Shown: piece by piece, positions 1-7,958 of the stretch | How the letters are laid out: each line of letters opens with the position of its first letter | Numbering within the stretch: position 1 is the first letter of the stretch | Source: Burkholderia pyrrocinia | Lineage (GTDB): Bacteria; Pseudomonadota; Gammaproteobacteria; Burkholderiales; Burkholderiaceae | Assembly: GCF_018417535.1 (NCBI RefSeq) | Contig: NZ_CP070978.1 | Coordinates: 2,108,001 to 2,172,000, forward strand | DNA length: 64,000 nucleotides | Direction: 5' to 3' | Notes under the pieces: model-generated | The model's input: only the letters and a program-made list of their open reading frames with translations | Database searches by the model: none | What the model was told of the DNA's origin: nothing | Translations under genes and position numbers: made by a program

Positions 1-873
1 GTCGAGGAGAACGACGGGCTTTGCCGGCGGTTTGCCCGTCTTCAGAATTTCGTTGCCGACATCGACCGCCTTCATCGCCATCGCGAACGGATTCTGCGCC
101 ACCGTGCCCTTGATCAGCGACGCCGACTTCAACGACGCCTCGACTTCAGGCGAACCGTCGACGCTGACGATCGAGAAGTCCTTGCGGTTCATCTGCTTGG
201 CCGCCAGATCGGCGCCGACTGCCGTCTGGTCACAGACGGTGAACACGCCGTCGATCTTCGGGAAACGGGTCAGCAGCGACTGCATCACGGCAAGGCCGCC
301 CTCACGGGTCGCTTTCGCGTTCTGATTGTCGGAGAGGATTTCGAACTTGCCCTTGCTCAGCACCTCCTTGCAGCCCTTGACACGGTCCTTGATGGACGAC
401 ACGGACGGCCCGTTCAGGATCACGACCTTGCCTTTTCCGCCGAGTTTGTCGGACAGATACTGGCACGCCATCTCGCCGGCCTTGATGTTGTTGGTCTGGA
501 TGGTCGCCTTCGCGCCTTCCGCGGACACGTCGACCGCCACAACCGGAATGCCGGCCGCTTCCGCACGCTTGACTGCCGGCAGAATTGCCTGCGGATCGGC
601 AGCGACCAGCATGATGAGGTCGACCTTCGCGGCGATGAAATTATCGATCTGGGAGAACTGCTTGTTCAGGTCGTAGTCGGACGCAACCGCCGTGACCCGG
701 ACGTTCGGATTGATCTGCTTGGCACGCTCGGTGGCACCCTTGACGATCGAGGTCTGGAACGGATCGCCCAGCGTGCTGACGGTGACGCCGAGCGAGGTCA
801 GGTCCTTCGCCGACGCCGTGCCCGCCAACAGGCTCATCGCTGCCAAACTCACTGCGATTTTCTTGAACATCAT
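1..873 (-). CDS. Sugar-type ABC transporter periplasmic substrate-binding protein (3' end outside window)
   Basis: The 291 codons seen read MMFKKIAVSLAAMSLLAGTA at the N-terminus, a classical Sec signal peptide ending near TASA. The mature part begins KDLTSLGVTVSTLGNPF and continues with VDLIMLVAADPQAI, AAGIPVVAVDVSAEG and DGVFTVCDQTAVGADLAAK, the pattern of the RbsB-like (periplasmic-binding-protein-1) family that delivers monosaccharides or polyols to an ABC importer. Two consecutive ATG codons (873 and 870) follow a GGAGACA ribosome site. The reading frame is open to base 1, so the C-terminus and any permease or ATPase genes lie beyond the window. It is co-directional with the sugar-type dehydrogenases at 1.1-4.3 kb. 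The ligand cannot be told from sequence alone. Confidence 0.88.
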   Translation of the reverse strand, partial: MMFKKIAVSLAAMSLLAGTASAKDLTSLGVTVSTLGDPFQTSIVKGATERAKQINPNVRVTAVASDYDLNKQFSQIDNFIAAKVDLIMLVAADPQAILPAVKRAEAAGIPVVAVDVSAEGAKATIQTNNIKAGEMACQYLSDKLGGKGKVVILNGPSVSSIKDRVKGCKEVLSKGKFEILSDNQNAKATREGGLAVMQSLLTRFPKIDGVFTVCDQTAVGADLAAKQMNRKDFSIVSVDGSPEVEASLKSASLIKGTVAQNPFAMAMKAVDVGNEILKTGKPPAKPVVLLD

Positions 874-1117
874 TGTCTCCATTTCTGATTTGAAAGAATC
901 TCTGCTACGTCACGTCCGTCCGCGTGACCCGATTCAGACTACTTACGTGCCGAATTCGAAGAGTCTTGATTTGCATGACGAAGTTTTTATGGCATATCCA
1001 ACGAATCCACCGTGTCCGATAGATCAGCCATCTTGACGATGTTGGCCGGCCCCTGCCGATGTTCGATCTTCGACGCGGGGCCCGGCTTGGGTCCTCAACC
1101 AGTTCGATGTCGTGCGC

Positions 1118-2281
1118 TCATCGAGTGAGCGCGGTCCACGCCCCGCCCTTCTCGCTGGACCGGACGGCCGCATCGATCAACGCCATCGTATCCACGCCAT
1201 CGGCGATGCCCGGAATGCCATCGAGATACGACTGATAGGGCAAGTCGAGACGTCGTGCGATCAGGGCCTTCGCGAAATCCGCGTACAGGTTTGCAAATGC
1301 CAGCGCGTAACCCTCGGGGTGGCCGGCCGTGAAGCGCGTGGCCGCGGCGGCGGCCGGCGAGACGCTGCTGTACCCGCGAGCCAGTCGCTGTGCCGGCCTG
1401 CCGGGAGGCTTGAACCAGAGTACTTCCGGTTCTTCCTGAACCCAGCTGAGGCTGCCTTTCTCGCCGAAGATCCGGAACGACAGGCCGTGATCGTTGCCGG
1501 TCGCAACGTAGCTGCCCCACAGGCGGCCACGCGCGCCGCCCTCGAAGCGAGCCGTCAGGTAGGCGTTGTCGTACACTTCGCGTCCCTCGGCGAACGTCGT
1601 CATTTCGGCAGACACTTCGTCGACCTGAAGGCCGGTGACGTACGACACGATATGGTGGGCGTGGGAGCCGACCTCGCCCAGCAACACGCCCTTGCCCATC
1701 GACGACTCGCGGAACCGCCAGTGGCGATCCGGGTTTTGCGGATCGACGACGAACCCGGCACACAGCTCGCCTTCGATGCACTGAATCTTGCCTAGTGCAC
1801 CCGACGCCACCAGCGCGCGCGCTTCGCGCACCATCGGATAGCCGGTATAGCAGTGCGTGAGGAGGAACAGGCGGTCGTGTTTCCGAACGAGCGCATCAAG
1901 CCGCTGTGCCTCACCGAGATCGCGGCTCAGCGGCTTTTCGCAGATGACGTCGATGCCCTTTTCCAGGAATGCGCTCGCCACCTCGAAATGCAGTTGCGGC
2001 GGCGTTGCGATGACGACGGCATCAATCCGGTCCTCGCGTGCGGCCTCACGCTCCGCCATCACGCGAAAATCGGTGTAGATCCGGTCCTCGTCGATCAATT
2101 CGGCGCGTGCGGAAGCTTTCGCCACTTCGGGATCGACCGACATCGCGCCGGCCACCACGTCGTAATACCCGTCGACCCGCATAGCGACGAGATGGGTACG
2201 CCCGATGACGGAATCCTTACCGCCTCCAACCAGGCCTACTCGCAAGCGACGGCCGAATTGAGAAAGAAGATCGATAGACAT
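1118..2281 (-). CDS. Gfo/Idh/MocA-family NAD(P)-dependent oxidoreductase
   Basis: The 387-residue protein has an N-terminal Rossmann fold (VGLVGGGKDSVIGRTHL, about residues 15-31), then DAVVIATPPQLHFEVA and the family hallmark EKPLSRDL. A C-terminal alpha/beta domain follows, with the segment GEVGSHAHHIVSYVTGL. This family oxidises sugars, inositols and related polyols or glycosides, usually at a ring hydroxyl. The start at 2281 is preceded by AGGTGA; the frame continues upstream, but that extension has no good ribosome site. It sits between the ABC binding-protein gene and an SDR gene on the same strand, so a polyol or sugar substrate is likely. The exact substrate is unknown. Confidence 0.88.
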   Translation of the reverse strand: MSIDLLSQFGRRLRVGLVGGGKDSVIGRTHLVAMRVDGYYDVVAGAMSVDPEVAKASARAELIDEDRIYTDFRVMAEREAAREDRIDAVVIATPPQLHFEVASAFLEKGIDVICEKPLSRDLGEAQRLDALVRKHDRLFLLTHCYTGYPMVREARALVASGALGKIQCIEGELCAGFVVDPQNPDRHWRFRESSMGKGVLLGEVGSHAHHIVSYVTGLQVDEVSAEMTTFAEGREVYDNAYLTARFEGGARGRLWGSYVATGNDHGLSFRIFGEKGSLSWVQEEPEVLWFKPPGRPAQRLARGYSSVSPAAAAATRFTAGHPEGYALAFANLYADFAKALIARRLDLPYQSYLDGIPGIADGVDTMALIDAAVRSSEKGGAWTALTR

Positions 2282-2417
2282 GAGTTTCACCTGCTGCACG
2301 CCTTCGACAAACGCCAAAGGCTGTTGAAATGTGCCGGCCGTGCCGAGGAGCGAACGGCCAACGTCGATGGAAGTACCTTTTCTTCAGCGCCTCGATGCAG
2401 CCGCCACGCAGCGGAGA

Positions 2418-3137
2418 CTACTGGGCGAGATAACCGCCGTCGATCACCAGTTCGCTACCCGTCATGAAGGACGACTCGTCGCTGGCAAGGAACAGTACGA
2501 CGTTCGCGACTTCCTCCGGAGTACCCATCCGCCCCATGGGCGTCTTCGCGATGATCTCGGCATTCATGTCGTCGGACTGGCTCGTGACGAGAGGTGTCCG
2601 AATCAATCCCGGATGCACCGAGTTCACGCGGATGTTTTCGGGCGCATACGTGACGGCCGCGTTCTTGGTCATGTTGCGCACGCCGCCTTTTGCTGCGGCG
2701 TAGGCCGCGGCGCCGGCGACACCGACGATGCCCCACATCGACGAGAAGTTGATGATCGAACCCTTGCGCATCGCGCGCATCGACGGCAACACCGACTGAA
2801 TACCGAGGAAGCTCCCGGTGAGATTGACAGCGAGCACGGTCTGCCAGCTCTCCAGATCGGTACCGTCCAGGGTTTCATAGCACCCGACGATGCCCGCGTT
2901 GTTGACCAGCACGTCGATGCGACCGTGCCTGGCGATCACCGATGCCACCACTCGCGACCAATCCTCGGGCGAGGACACATCCAGCTTTTCGACCTCGAAA
3001 CCGTTCGACTCGCTCGCCGGCTTCACATCGGCCGCGATGACCGTCGCACCTTCGCGTGCAAAAATCTGCGCCACCGTCAGTCCGATGCCCTGTGCGGCAC
3101 CGGTGATCAAAGCGACTTTTCCTTTCAGCCGGTCCAA
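2418..3137 (-). CDS. SDR-family oxidoreductase
   Basis: A 239-residue classical short-chain dehydrogenase. It shows the cofactor loop TGAAQGIG, the NNAG motif (DVLVNNAGIVG), the catalytic Ser in INFSSMWG, AYAAAKGG (Tyr-x3-Lys), and the C-terminal MTGSELVIDGGY. I chose the TTG at 3137 because AAGGAG lies seven bases upstream and the protein then begins MDRLKGKVALITG. An ATG 39 bases further upstream adds a non-homologous tail. It probably interconverts a hydroxyl and a keto group using NAD(P). It sits between the Gfo/Idh/MocA gene and the zinc dehydrogenase, suggesting successive steps on one polyol or sugar-like substrate. Confidence 0.85.
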   Translation of the reverse strand: MDRLKGKVALITGAAQGIGLTVAQIFAREGATVIAADVKPASESNGFEVEKLDVSSPEDWSRVVASVIARHGRIDVLVNNAGIVGCYETLDGTDLESWQTVLAVNLTGSFLGIQSVLPSMRAMRKGSIINFSSMWGIVGVAGAAAYAAAKGGVRNMTKNAAVTYAPENIRVNSVHPGLIRTPLVTSQSDDMNAEIIAKTPMGRMGTPEEVANVVLFLASDESSFMTGSELVIDGGYLAQ

Positions 3138-3226
3138 TTTCCATCTCCTTGATTGATATTTCACTACTCGTGCCATCGTCCCGCCGCCCTGTCGGAACGG
3201 CCGCCTCGTTCGGCATGCCCGCGGTC

Positions 3227-4297
3227 TTACCGAGGCATCGCGACGAGGATCTTGAGCTTCGCGCTCGCCTTGTCCAGCAACGCGTCGAAGCCGTCATGCT
3301 TCACGTCGGCCATACTGATTTCGGCATCAACCACTTTCTCGACGGGAAAGAGGCCACTGCGCATCATTTCGAAAATCCGCGGCCAGATCGTGATCGGATA
3401 GTTCAGCGAACCCTTGATCGTGATGTCCTTCACCGTCCAGCGGAACGGCTCGACCTCGACCTTGCCGCCCATCAGTCCAACCTGCACGATCGTTCCCTGC
3501 GGCTTTACCGCATCGACGCAGGCATTCAGCGCACGGCCGTTGCCGGAGCATTCGATCGCCGCGTCCACGCCGACCCCGTCCTCGGTCGCCTGACGAATGA
3601 ACGCACCCACATCGCACTCGGCCGGGTCAAGCACGACAGCGCCGATACCGAGACCCTCAATGCGCCTGCGCCGATTGGCGTTCGGCTCGCTGACGAAGAT
3701 CCGGGCGACACCGGCGGCGCGGCCCGCGAGCGCGGCCATCGCACCAATCGTGCCGCCACCTGTCACCAGCAGACTGCCGCCGGGCTGCACGCCGGAACGA
3801 TCGACCGCGTGCACGCCGACCGCTGCCGGTTCGACGAGCGCGCCTTGTTGATCGGTGATGAACTCCGGCAGTCGGACCGCATTGCTCTCGTTCACGATCG
3901 CCAGCTCGGCCATTCCGCCCCACGGCCAGCTCAGGCCGATGACCGATGCCTGAGGCCCGAGGAACGGAACATTTCGTCGTCCAAAGTAGTCATCACGTGG
4001 GCCGGTCTGCGGTTGAATCGAAACGCGATCGCCGGCTACCAGCGTGCTCACGCCGTCACCGACCGACACGACACGGGCCGCGAACTCGTGGCCGAGAATC
4101 TGAGGAAGGGAAGCACTGCTGTAGGGGTTCGGCTCCGAGGAGGTCCACGTCGGGCCGTGGTCGTATTCGTGAAGATCGGAACCGCAAATTCCACAAAACG
4201 TGGGAGCAACCAGCACTTCTCCGAACCCGGGATTTCGAGGGGCATCGACGTCGTCGATTCGAAGATCATGCTTGCCGTGAAACCGGACTGCCTTCAT
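3227..4297 (-). CDS. Zinc-type alcohol/polyol dehydrogenase (MDR superfamily, butanediol dehydrogenase-like)
   Basis: A 356-residue medium-chain dehydrogenase. The catalytic-zinc region [11 protein letters not shown] (Cys35), GHEF (His70, Glu71) and EPAAV (Glu156) are present, and the NAD site is TGGGTIGAMAA. It resembles 2,3-butanediol and polyol dehydrogenases. The structural-zinc lobe (about residues 92-115), which carries four cysteines in many relatives, contains none here; it reads QTGPRDDYFGRRNVPF. The second dehydrogenase of this type in the window (47131-48252) keeps all four. It starts the minus-strand group that continues with the SDR and Gfo/Idh/MocA genes. The substrate is unknown. 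Confidence 0.86.
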   Translation of the reverse strand: MKAVRFHGKHDLRIDDVDAPRNPGFGEVLVAPTFCGICGSDLHEYDHGPTWTSSEPNPYSSASLPQILGHEFAARVVSVGDGVSTLVAGDRVSIQPQTGPRDDYFGRRNVPFLGPQASVIGLSWPWGGMAELAIVNESNAVRLPEFITDQQGALVEPAAVGVHAVDRSGVQPGGSLLVTGGGTIGAMAALAGRAAGVARIFVSEPNANRRRRIEGLGIGAVVLDPAECDVGAFIRQATEDGVGVDAAIECSGNGRALNACVDAVKPQGTIVQVGLMGGKVEVEPFRWTVKDITIKGSLNYPITIWPRIFEMMRSGLFPVEKVVDAEISMADVKHDGFDALLDKASAKLKILVAMPR

Positions 4298-4539
4298 CGA
4301 ATGTCTCCTACCAAGCCTGCGAGGGCGAGATGGTTTGGCAACTGTTGTTTGTGCTGCAATGCTCAGTGGCCACAGACTATTCGAACGTGGGGTAAAGAAA
4401 TATGCGCCTCCGTGAAATCATATTTCCGGTGGGCGGAAATATCCGTGACTCCATGATGGCGACCCCGGCTGTCCATCGGGATTTCCCCGAAAATCACGTC
4501 GTCATATCGACAGACGCGTTCCGGTCGCCGAAAGATTTC

Positions 4540-5460
4540 CTAACGAATGGCACGCCATTTGGCGGCGAGTTGACGACGCTCGGTCCACTCGATCAGGAAC
4601 TCGGTGAATACCCTGATTTTTGCAGGCTGATAACGGCGGCTTTGATAGGCGAGATTGATGGTGAGGCGCGGCAATTGCCAGTCTTCGAGGATCGGCACCA
4701 GCCGGCCGGCCACGACGTCGTCGTGGATGATATAAAGCGGCTGTATCGCGATGCCCAGGCCGGCGCGTCCTGCGGCAACGATCACTTGCCCTTCGTTGGA
4801 ATCCAGGACACTGGTGATCGGCACATCGCACGTTTCCTCGCCGCGCCGGAAGTGAAGAACGTACGGATCGACGGCCAGGTTGTAGACCAGCATTCGATGT
4901 TGATTCAGATCTTCCGGCCGGCCCGGGCGACCGTATTCGGTGAGATAGGCGGGCGATGCGGCCAAGATGCGATTGGTGTCGGCCAGCTTGCGGACCGTGA
5001 TGCCTGAATCGCCTTCATGCTCGCGCGTGCGGATCGCGATATCGATCCCTGCCTCGATGAAGTCGGGGTAGCGGTTTGCCGCGATGACCTGGACCGATAT
5101 GTTCGGATACCGGCGATTGAACTCGGTCAGAAACGGCGCGATGTGGAGCGTGGCGAACGAGACCGAACTCGTGACTCGCAGCACGCCGCTCGGTCGCAGC
5201 GTCGCCTCGCTCGCCGCGGCTTCGGCCTCGGCCATTTCGGAGAGGACGGCGACGCAACTCCGTTTGTAAGCTTGTCCCGCATCGGTCAACCACTGGCGAC
5301 GCGTCGTCCTCTCGATGAGGCGCGCACCCAGACGCTCCTCGAGCGCGCTCAGCGTCCGGCTCGCCGCTGCGTTGGACATGCCGAGTTGCTCCGCAGCCTT
5401 CGACAAACTACCTAGTTCGGATGTCAATACAAATAATTCGATTTGCGACCAGCGATCCAT
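4540..5460 (-). CDS. LysR-family transcriptional regulator
   Basis: A 306-residue LTTR. The N-terminal winged helix reads SLSKAAEQLGMSNAAASRTL (about residues 18-37) and is followed by ALEERLGARLIERTTR. The C-terminal periplasmic-binding-like effector domain starts near LRVTSSVSFA. It belongs to the CrgA/DsdC-like group by general appearance. It is divergent from the intradiol dioxygenase gene, with 115 bases between the two chosen starts, the usual layout for an activator of an aromatic-degradation operon. The palindrome at 5485-5497 is a candidate site. It could also control the minus-strand dehydrogenase genes, which lie downstream of it on the same strand. Confidence 0.9.
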   Translation of the reverse strand: MDRWSQIELFVLTSELGSLSKAAEQLGMSNAAASRTLSALEERLGARLIERTTRRQWLTDAGQAYKRSCVAVLSEMAEAEAAASEATLRPSGVLRVTSSVSFATLHIAPFLTEFNRRYPNISVQVIAANRYPDFIEAGIDIAIRTREHEGDSGITVRKLADTNRILAASPAYLTEYGRPGRPEDLNQHRMLVYNLAVDPYVLHFRRGEETCDVPITSVLDSNEGQVIVAAGRAGLGIAIQPLYIIHDDVVAGRLVPILEDWQLPRLTINLAYQSRRYQPAKIRVFTEFLIEWTERRQLAAKWRAIR

Positions 5461-5484
5461 TTTGTGCGATTAATCCACCTAGCG

Positions 5485-5497
5485 GAAATGTCATTTC
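5485..5497. promoter_or_regulatory. Palindrome between LysR gene and dioxygenase gene, candidate operator
   Basis: GAAATG-T-CATTTC is a perfect 6+6 inverted repeat about 25 bases upstream of the LysR start and 80 upstream of the dioxygenase start. A weaker flanking pair, CGGAAA and TTTCCG, lies around it. Position and symmetry suit LysR autoregulation. No experimentally defined consensus is matched. Confidence 0.4.
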
Positions 5498-5575
5498 ACT
5501 ATAGCGCATTTCTTTTCCGTTACGAGGCCATTACCCTGTCGTCTCATGCATAAGCGCACATTGGAGACGACAGGG

Positions 5576-6460
5576 ATGCGCAACATCAACGAAGACACCA
5601 TTACGCAGGCCGTACTTGCGTCAGTGGACAGTCGCTGCGACGCCAGGCTTCGCACGGTCATTACCAGCCTAGTGCAGCATCTTCATAGCTTCGCGCGTGA
5701 CGTCAAGCTCACCGAAGCGGAATGGTTCAAGGCCATCCAGTTCCTTACCGAGGTCGGGCATATCACCGACGACAAGCGGCAGGAATTCATTCTGTTGTCC
5801 GACACCCTTGGCCTGTCCATGCTGGTGATGGCGCAGAACAACAAGAAGCCGGCCGAGTGTACGGAAGCCACCGTATTCGGCCCGTTCTACATCGAGGGTG
5901 CGCCCGAGTATGAAAATGGCGCCGACATCGCGAACGGCGCACGCGGCGAGCCGTGTTTCGTCAGCGGTCAGGTGCGCGGCCCGGACGGCACGCCGGTGGC
6001 GAACGCCCGGATCGATGTGTGGCAATCCGACGAAGACGGCTTTTACGACGTCCAGAAATCGTCCGACGATCCCGCTCAGCCCGCGCATCAGGCACGCGGC
6101 CGACTGCGCAGCGATGCGGACGGCCGCTTCCGATTCCGCTCGATCCTGGCCGAGGCCTACCCGATCCCGCATGACGGACCGGTGGGCCGGATGCTGGAGG
6201 CGCTGGGGCGGCACCCGTGGCGCCCGGCGCATCTGCATTTCATGATCAAGGCACCCGGCTACGAGACGCTGATCACCCACGTATTCCGTGACGGCGATCA
6301 GTACCTCGATTCGGACGCGGTGTTCGGGGTTCGCTCGACGCTGATCACCGACTGGATCAAGCATGACGCCGGTGTCGCGCCTGACGGCTCGATAGTTCAG
6401 GAGCCGTTTTACACGCTTGATTACGACTTCGTGCTCAACCCCGCGGAGGTTCCTGCATGA
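5576..6460 (+). CDS. Intradiol ring-cleavage dioxygenase, hydroxyquinol 1,2-dioxygenase type
   Basis: A 294-residue cytosolic Fe(III) dioxygenase. It has an N-terminal helical dimerisation domain and then the catalytic domain with the four expected iron ligands: Tyr157 (DGFYDVQ), Tyr195 (AYPIPHDGP), and His219 and His221 (RPAHLHF). These spacings match hydroxyquinol dioxygenases, which convert 1,2,4-trihydroxybenzene to maleylacetate. The maleylacetate reductase gene at 10416 supports that over catechol cleavage to cis,cis-muconate. The ATG at 5576 has GGAG nine bases upstream; an ATG 30 bases earlier is less likely. The stop overlaps the next gene by four bases (ATGA), so the two are translationally coupled. 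Confidence 0.9.
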   Translation: MRNINEDTITQAVLASVDSRCDARLRTVITSLVQHLHSFARDVKLTEAEWFKAIQFLTEVGHITDDKRQEFILLSDTLGLSMLVMAQNNKKPAECTEATVFGPFYIEGAPEYENGADIANGARGEPCFVSGQVRGPDGTPVANARIDVWQSDEDGFYDVQKSSDDPAQPAHQARGRLRSDADGRFRFRSILAEAYPIPHDGPVGRMLEALGRHPWRPAHLHFMIKAPGYETLITHVFRDGDQYLDSDAVFGVRSTLITDWIKHDAGVAPDGSIVQEPFYTLDYDFVLNPAEVPA

Positions 6461-6804
6461 TCCGGCATATCGTCATGTGGCGGCTCAGAGGTGAAACGCC
6501 CCACGAGCGCCAAGAAGCGCGGCGGCTCGTCAAGGAGAGCTTCGAGGGACTGCGGGGGCGGATCCCCGGCATGCGCAAGCTCGAGATCGGACTCGATTCG
6601 AGCGAGGTCGACTATGCATGCGATGTCGTCCTTGTCACGGAATTCGACTCCCAGACCGCTCTCGATGCATATGCAACGCACCCCGAGCACCTGCGGGTTC
6701 GAGCGCTACTGGGCGACATCAGGACGGCCCGCTTCCAGGTCGACTACAGCGTCGAGACGAACGCGTATCCCGAGCGACGCGCGTCCGCTGCCACCACCTC
6801 CTGA
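6457..6804 (+). CDS. Dabb (stress-responsive alpha/beta-barrel) domain protein
   Basis: A 115-residue dimeric alpha+beta-barrel protein. It begins MIRHIVMWRLRGETP and contains DVVLVTEFDSQTALDAYATH, PEHLRVRALL and the C-terminal strand RFQVDYSV, all typical of Dabb proteins. These small ferredoxin-like folds often occur in aromatic and polyketide pathways, where they act as isomerases, cyclases or accessory factors. The start overlaps the dioxygenase stop (ATGA), so it is made together with that enzyme. It could process the ring-cleavage product or protect the dioxygenase. No specific reaction can be assigned. Confidence 0.82.
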   Translation: MIRHIVMWRLRGETPHERQEARRLVKESFEGLRGRIPGMRKLEIGLDSSEVDYACDVVLVTEFDSQTALDAYATHPEHLRVRALLGDIRTARFQVDYSVETNAYPERRASAATTS

Positions 6805-6879
6805 ACCCGTGCACGAGCATATTCTCGGGCGCGTGTTCGACTACCGACACTTCAGACCCGTGGCCGAGCGGAGGAGCGT

Positions 6880-7173
6880 ATGCATTTCACGGTCTATTGT
6901 CTTGACCACCGGGGGGCATTGCAGCAGCGCCCGGAACAATTCGACGCACACACAAGGCGTACCTGCAGCGCGTGCCAGTCAGCACGCTGATATCCGGCCC
7001 GCTGATGAACCAGGAACGCAACACGATGATCGGAAGTTTCTTTCTGTACGAGACCGACCGGATCGACGTGCTGCGGCGTTGTGTCGATGAAGACCCGTTC
7101 AACAAGGCGGGGGGAAAGTATCGAAATCCGCCCCTTCCTGAAGCGTGTCGACACATTGAGTCAGCCCGGCTGA
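6880..7173 (+). pseudogene. YciI-like (YCII domain) protein, two frameshifts
   Basis: After GAGGAG and ATG the sequence reads MHFTVYCLDHRGALQQRPEQ, then leaves frame within a CACACA run near 6945-6951 (apparently two extra bases). The next frame reads KAYLQRVPVSTLISGPLMNQ and GSFFLYETDRIDVL up to FNKAG. A second shift in GGGGGGAAAG near 7113-7121 is needed to reach SIEIRPFLKRV followed by a stop at 7171-7173. Joined, the pieces give about 97 residues resembling muconolactone-isomerase-like YCII proteins. As given, the gene ends prematurely. Decay and sequencing error both remain possible. It lies in the dioxygenase operon. Confidence 0.75.
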
Positions 7174-7304
7174 TCAACGTACGCGCCACGCGAGCCAGCC
7201 CGAGCGAAAACCCGCGACGGTGAATTTCTACCCATTGTCTTAATGCACGCGACCCCGACAGCGGTTTCGTGTGATTACTTTCCAAGTACTTTTCAAGGAA
7301 CATC

Positions 7305-7883
7305 ATGTCCGATCAGAACTCGCTGCGCTTCGTCACCCTCGTCGGCAGTCTGCGCCGCCTCTCGCTGCACGCCGCCGTTGCCGACTCTCTTCAGGAACTT
7401 GCGCCCGGCAATGTCCGGATCACCCGGTTGCCGTCGGTCGGCCTGCTTCCCCACTACGATGCTGACGTACAGGCAAAAGGCTTTCCGCAAACGGTGCTCG
7501 ATCTCGGTAGCGCCATTGCCGAGGCCGACGGCGTCATCATCGTAACGCCTGAGTACAACTACTCGATTCCGGGCGCGCTCAAGAATGCGCTGGACTGGCT
7601 GTCGCGTCTTCCGACAACGCCGTTCGTGGGCAAACCCGTGGCGATCCAGTCGGCATCGCCCGGCATTTTCGGTGGTGCGCGCGTGCAATATCATCTGCGT
7701 CAGAGCCTGGTGTTCCTTGACTCGCAGGTGCTGAACAAGCCGGAAGTAATGATCGGCGGCGCCGCGAACAAGGTCGACGTCGAAGGCAAGACCATTTCGG
7801 ACGCACCGACACGCGAGATCGTCTCGGCTCAGTTGAAGGCCTTTGCACTCTTTGCCGCGCAGCGCAAACTGCTGAACAAGTGA
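7305..7883 (+). CDS. NAD(P)H-dependent FMN reductase family protein
   Basis: A 192-residue flavodoxin-fold protein. The FMN phosphate-binding loop is VGSLRRLSLH near the N-terminus, and the family signature TPEYNYSIPGALKNALDWLS is complete. Relatives include ChrR/YieF chromate or quinone reductases and the reductases that feed FMNH2 to two-component monooxygenases. AAGGA precedes the ATG. In a hydroxyquinol cluster it would sensibly reduce a quinone, for example hydroxybenzoquinone to hydroxyquinol, or supply reduced flavin. No flavin monooxygenase partner is visible in the window. Confidence 0.88.
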   Translation: MSDQNSLRFVTLVGSLRRLSLHAAVADSLQELAPGNVRITRLPSVGLLPHYDADVQAKGFPQTVLDLGSAIAEADGVIIVTPEYNYSIPGALKNALDWLSRLPTTPFVGKPVAIQSASPGIFGGARVQYHLRQSLVFLDSQVLNKPEVMIGGAANKVDVEGKTISDAPTREIVSAQLKAFALFAAQRKLLNK

Positions 7884-7958
7884 TGCCGTAACGGTGGCAG
7901 GGCGAAGGCAGCACGGTTCGCCCTTCAGCTCCCCCATTCATAAAAAGGAGACGCGTTG

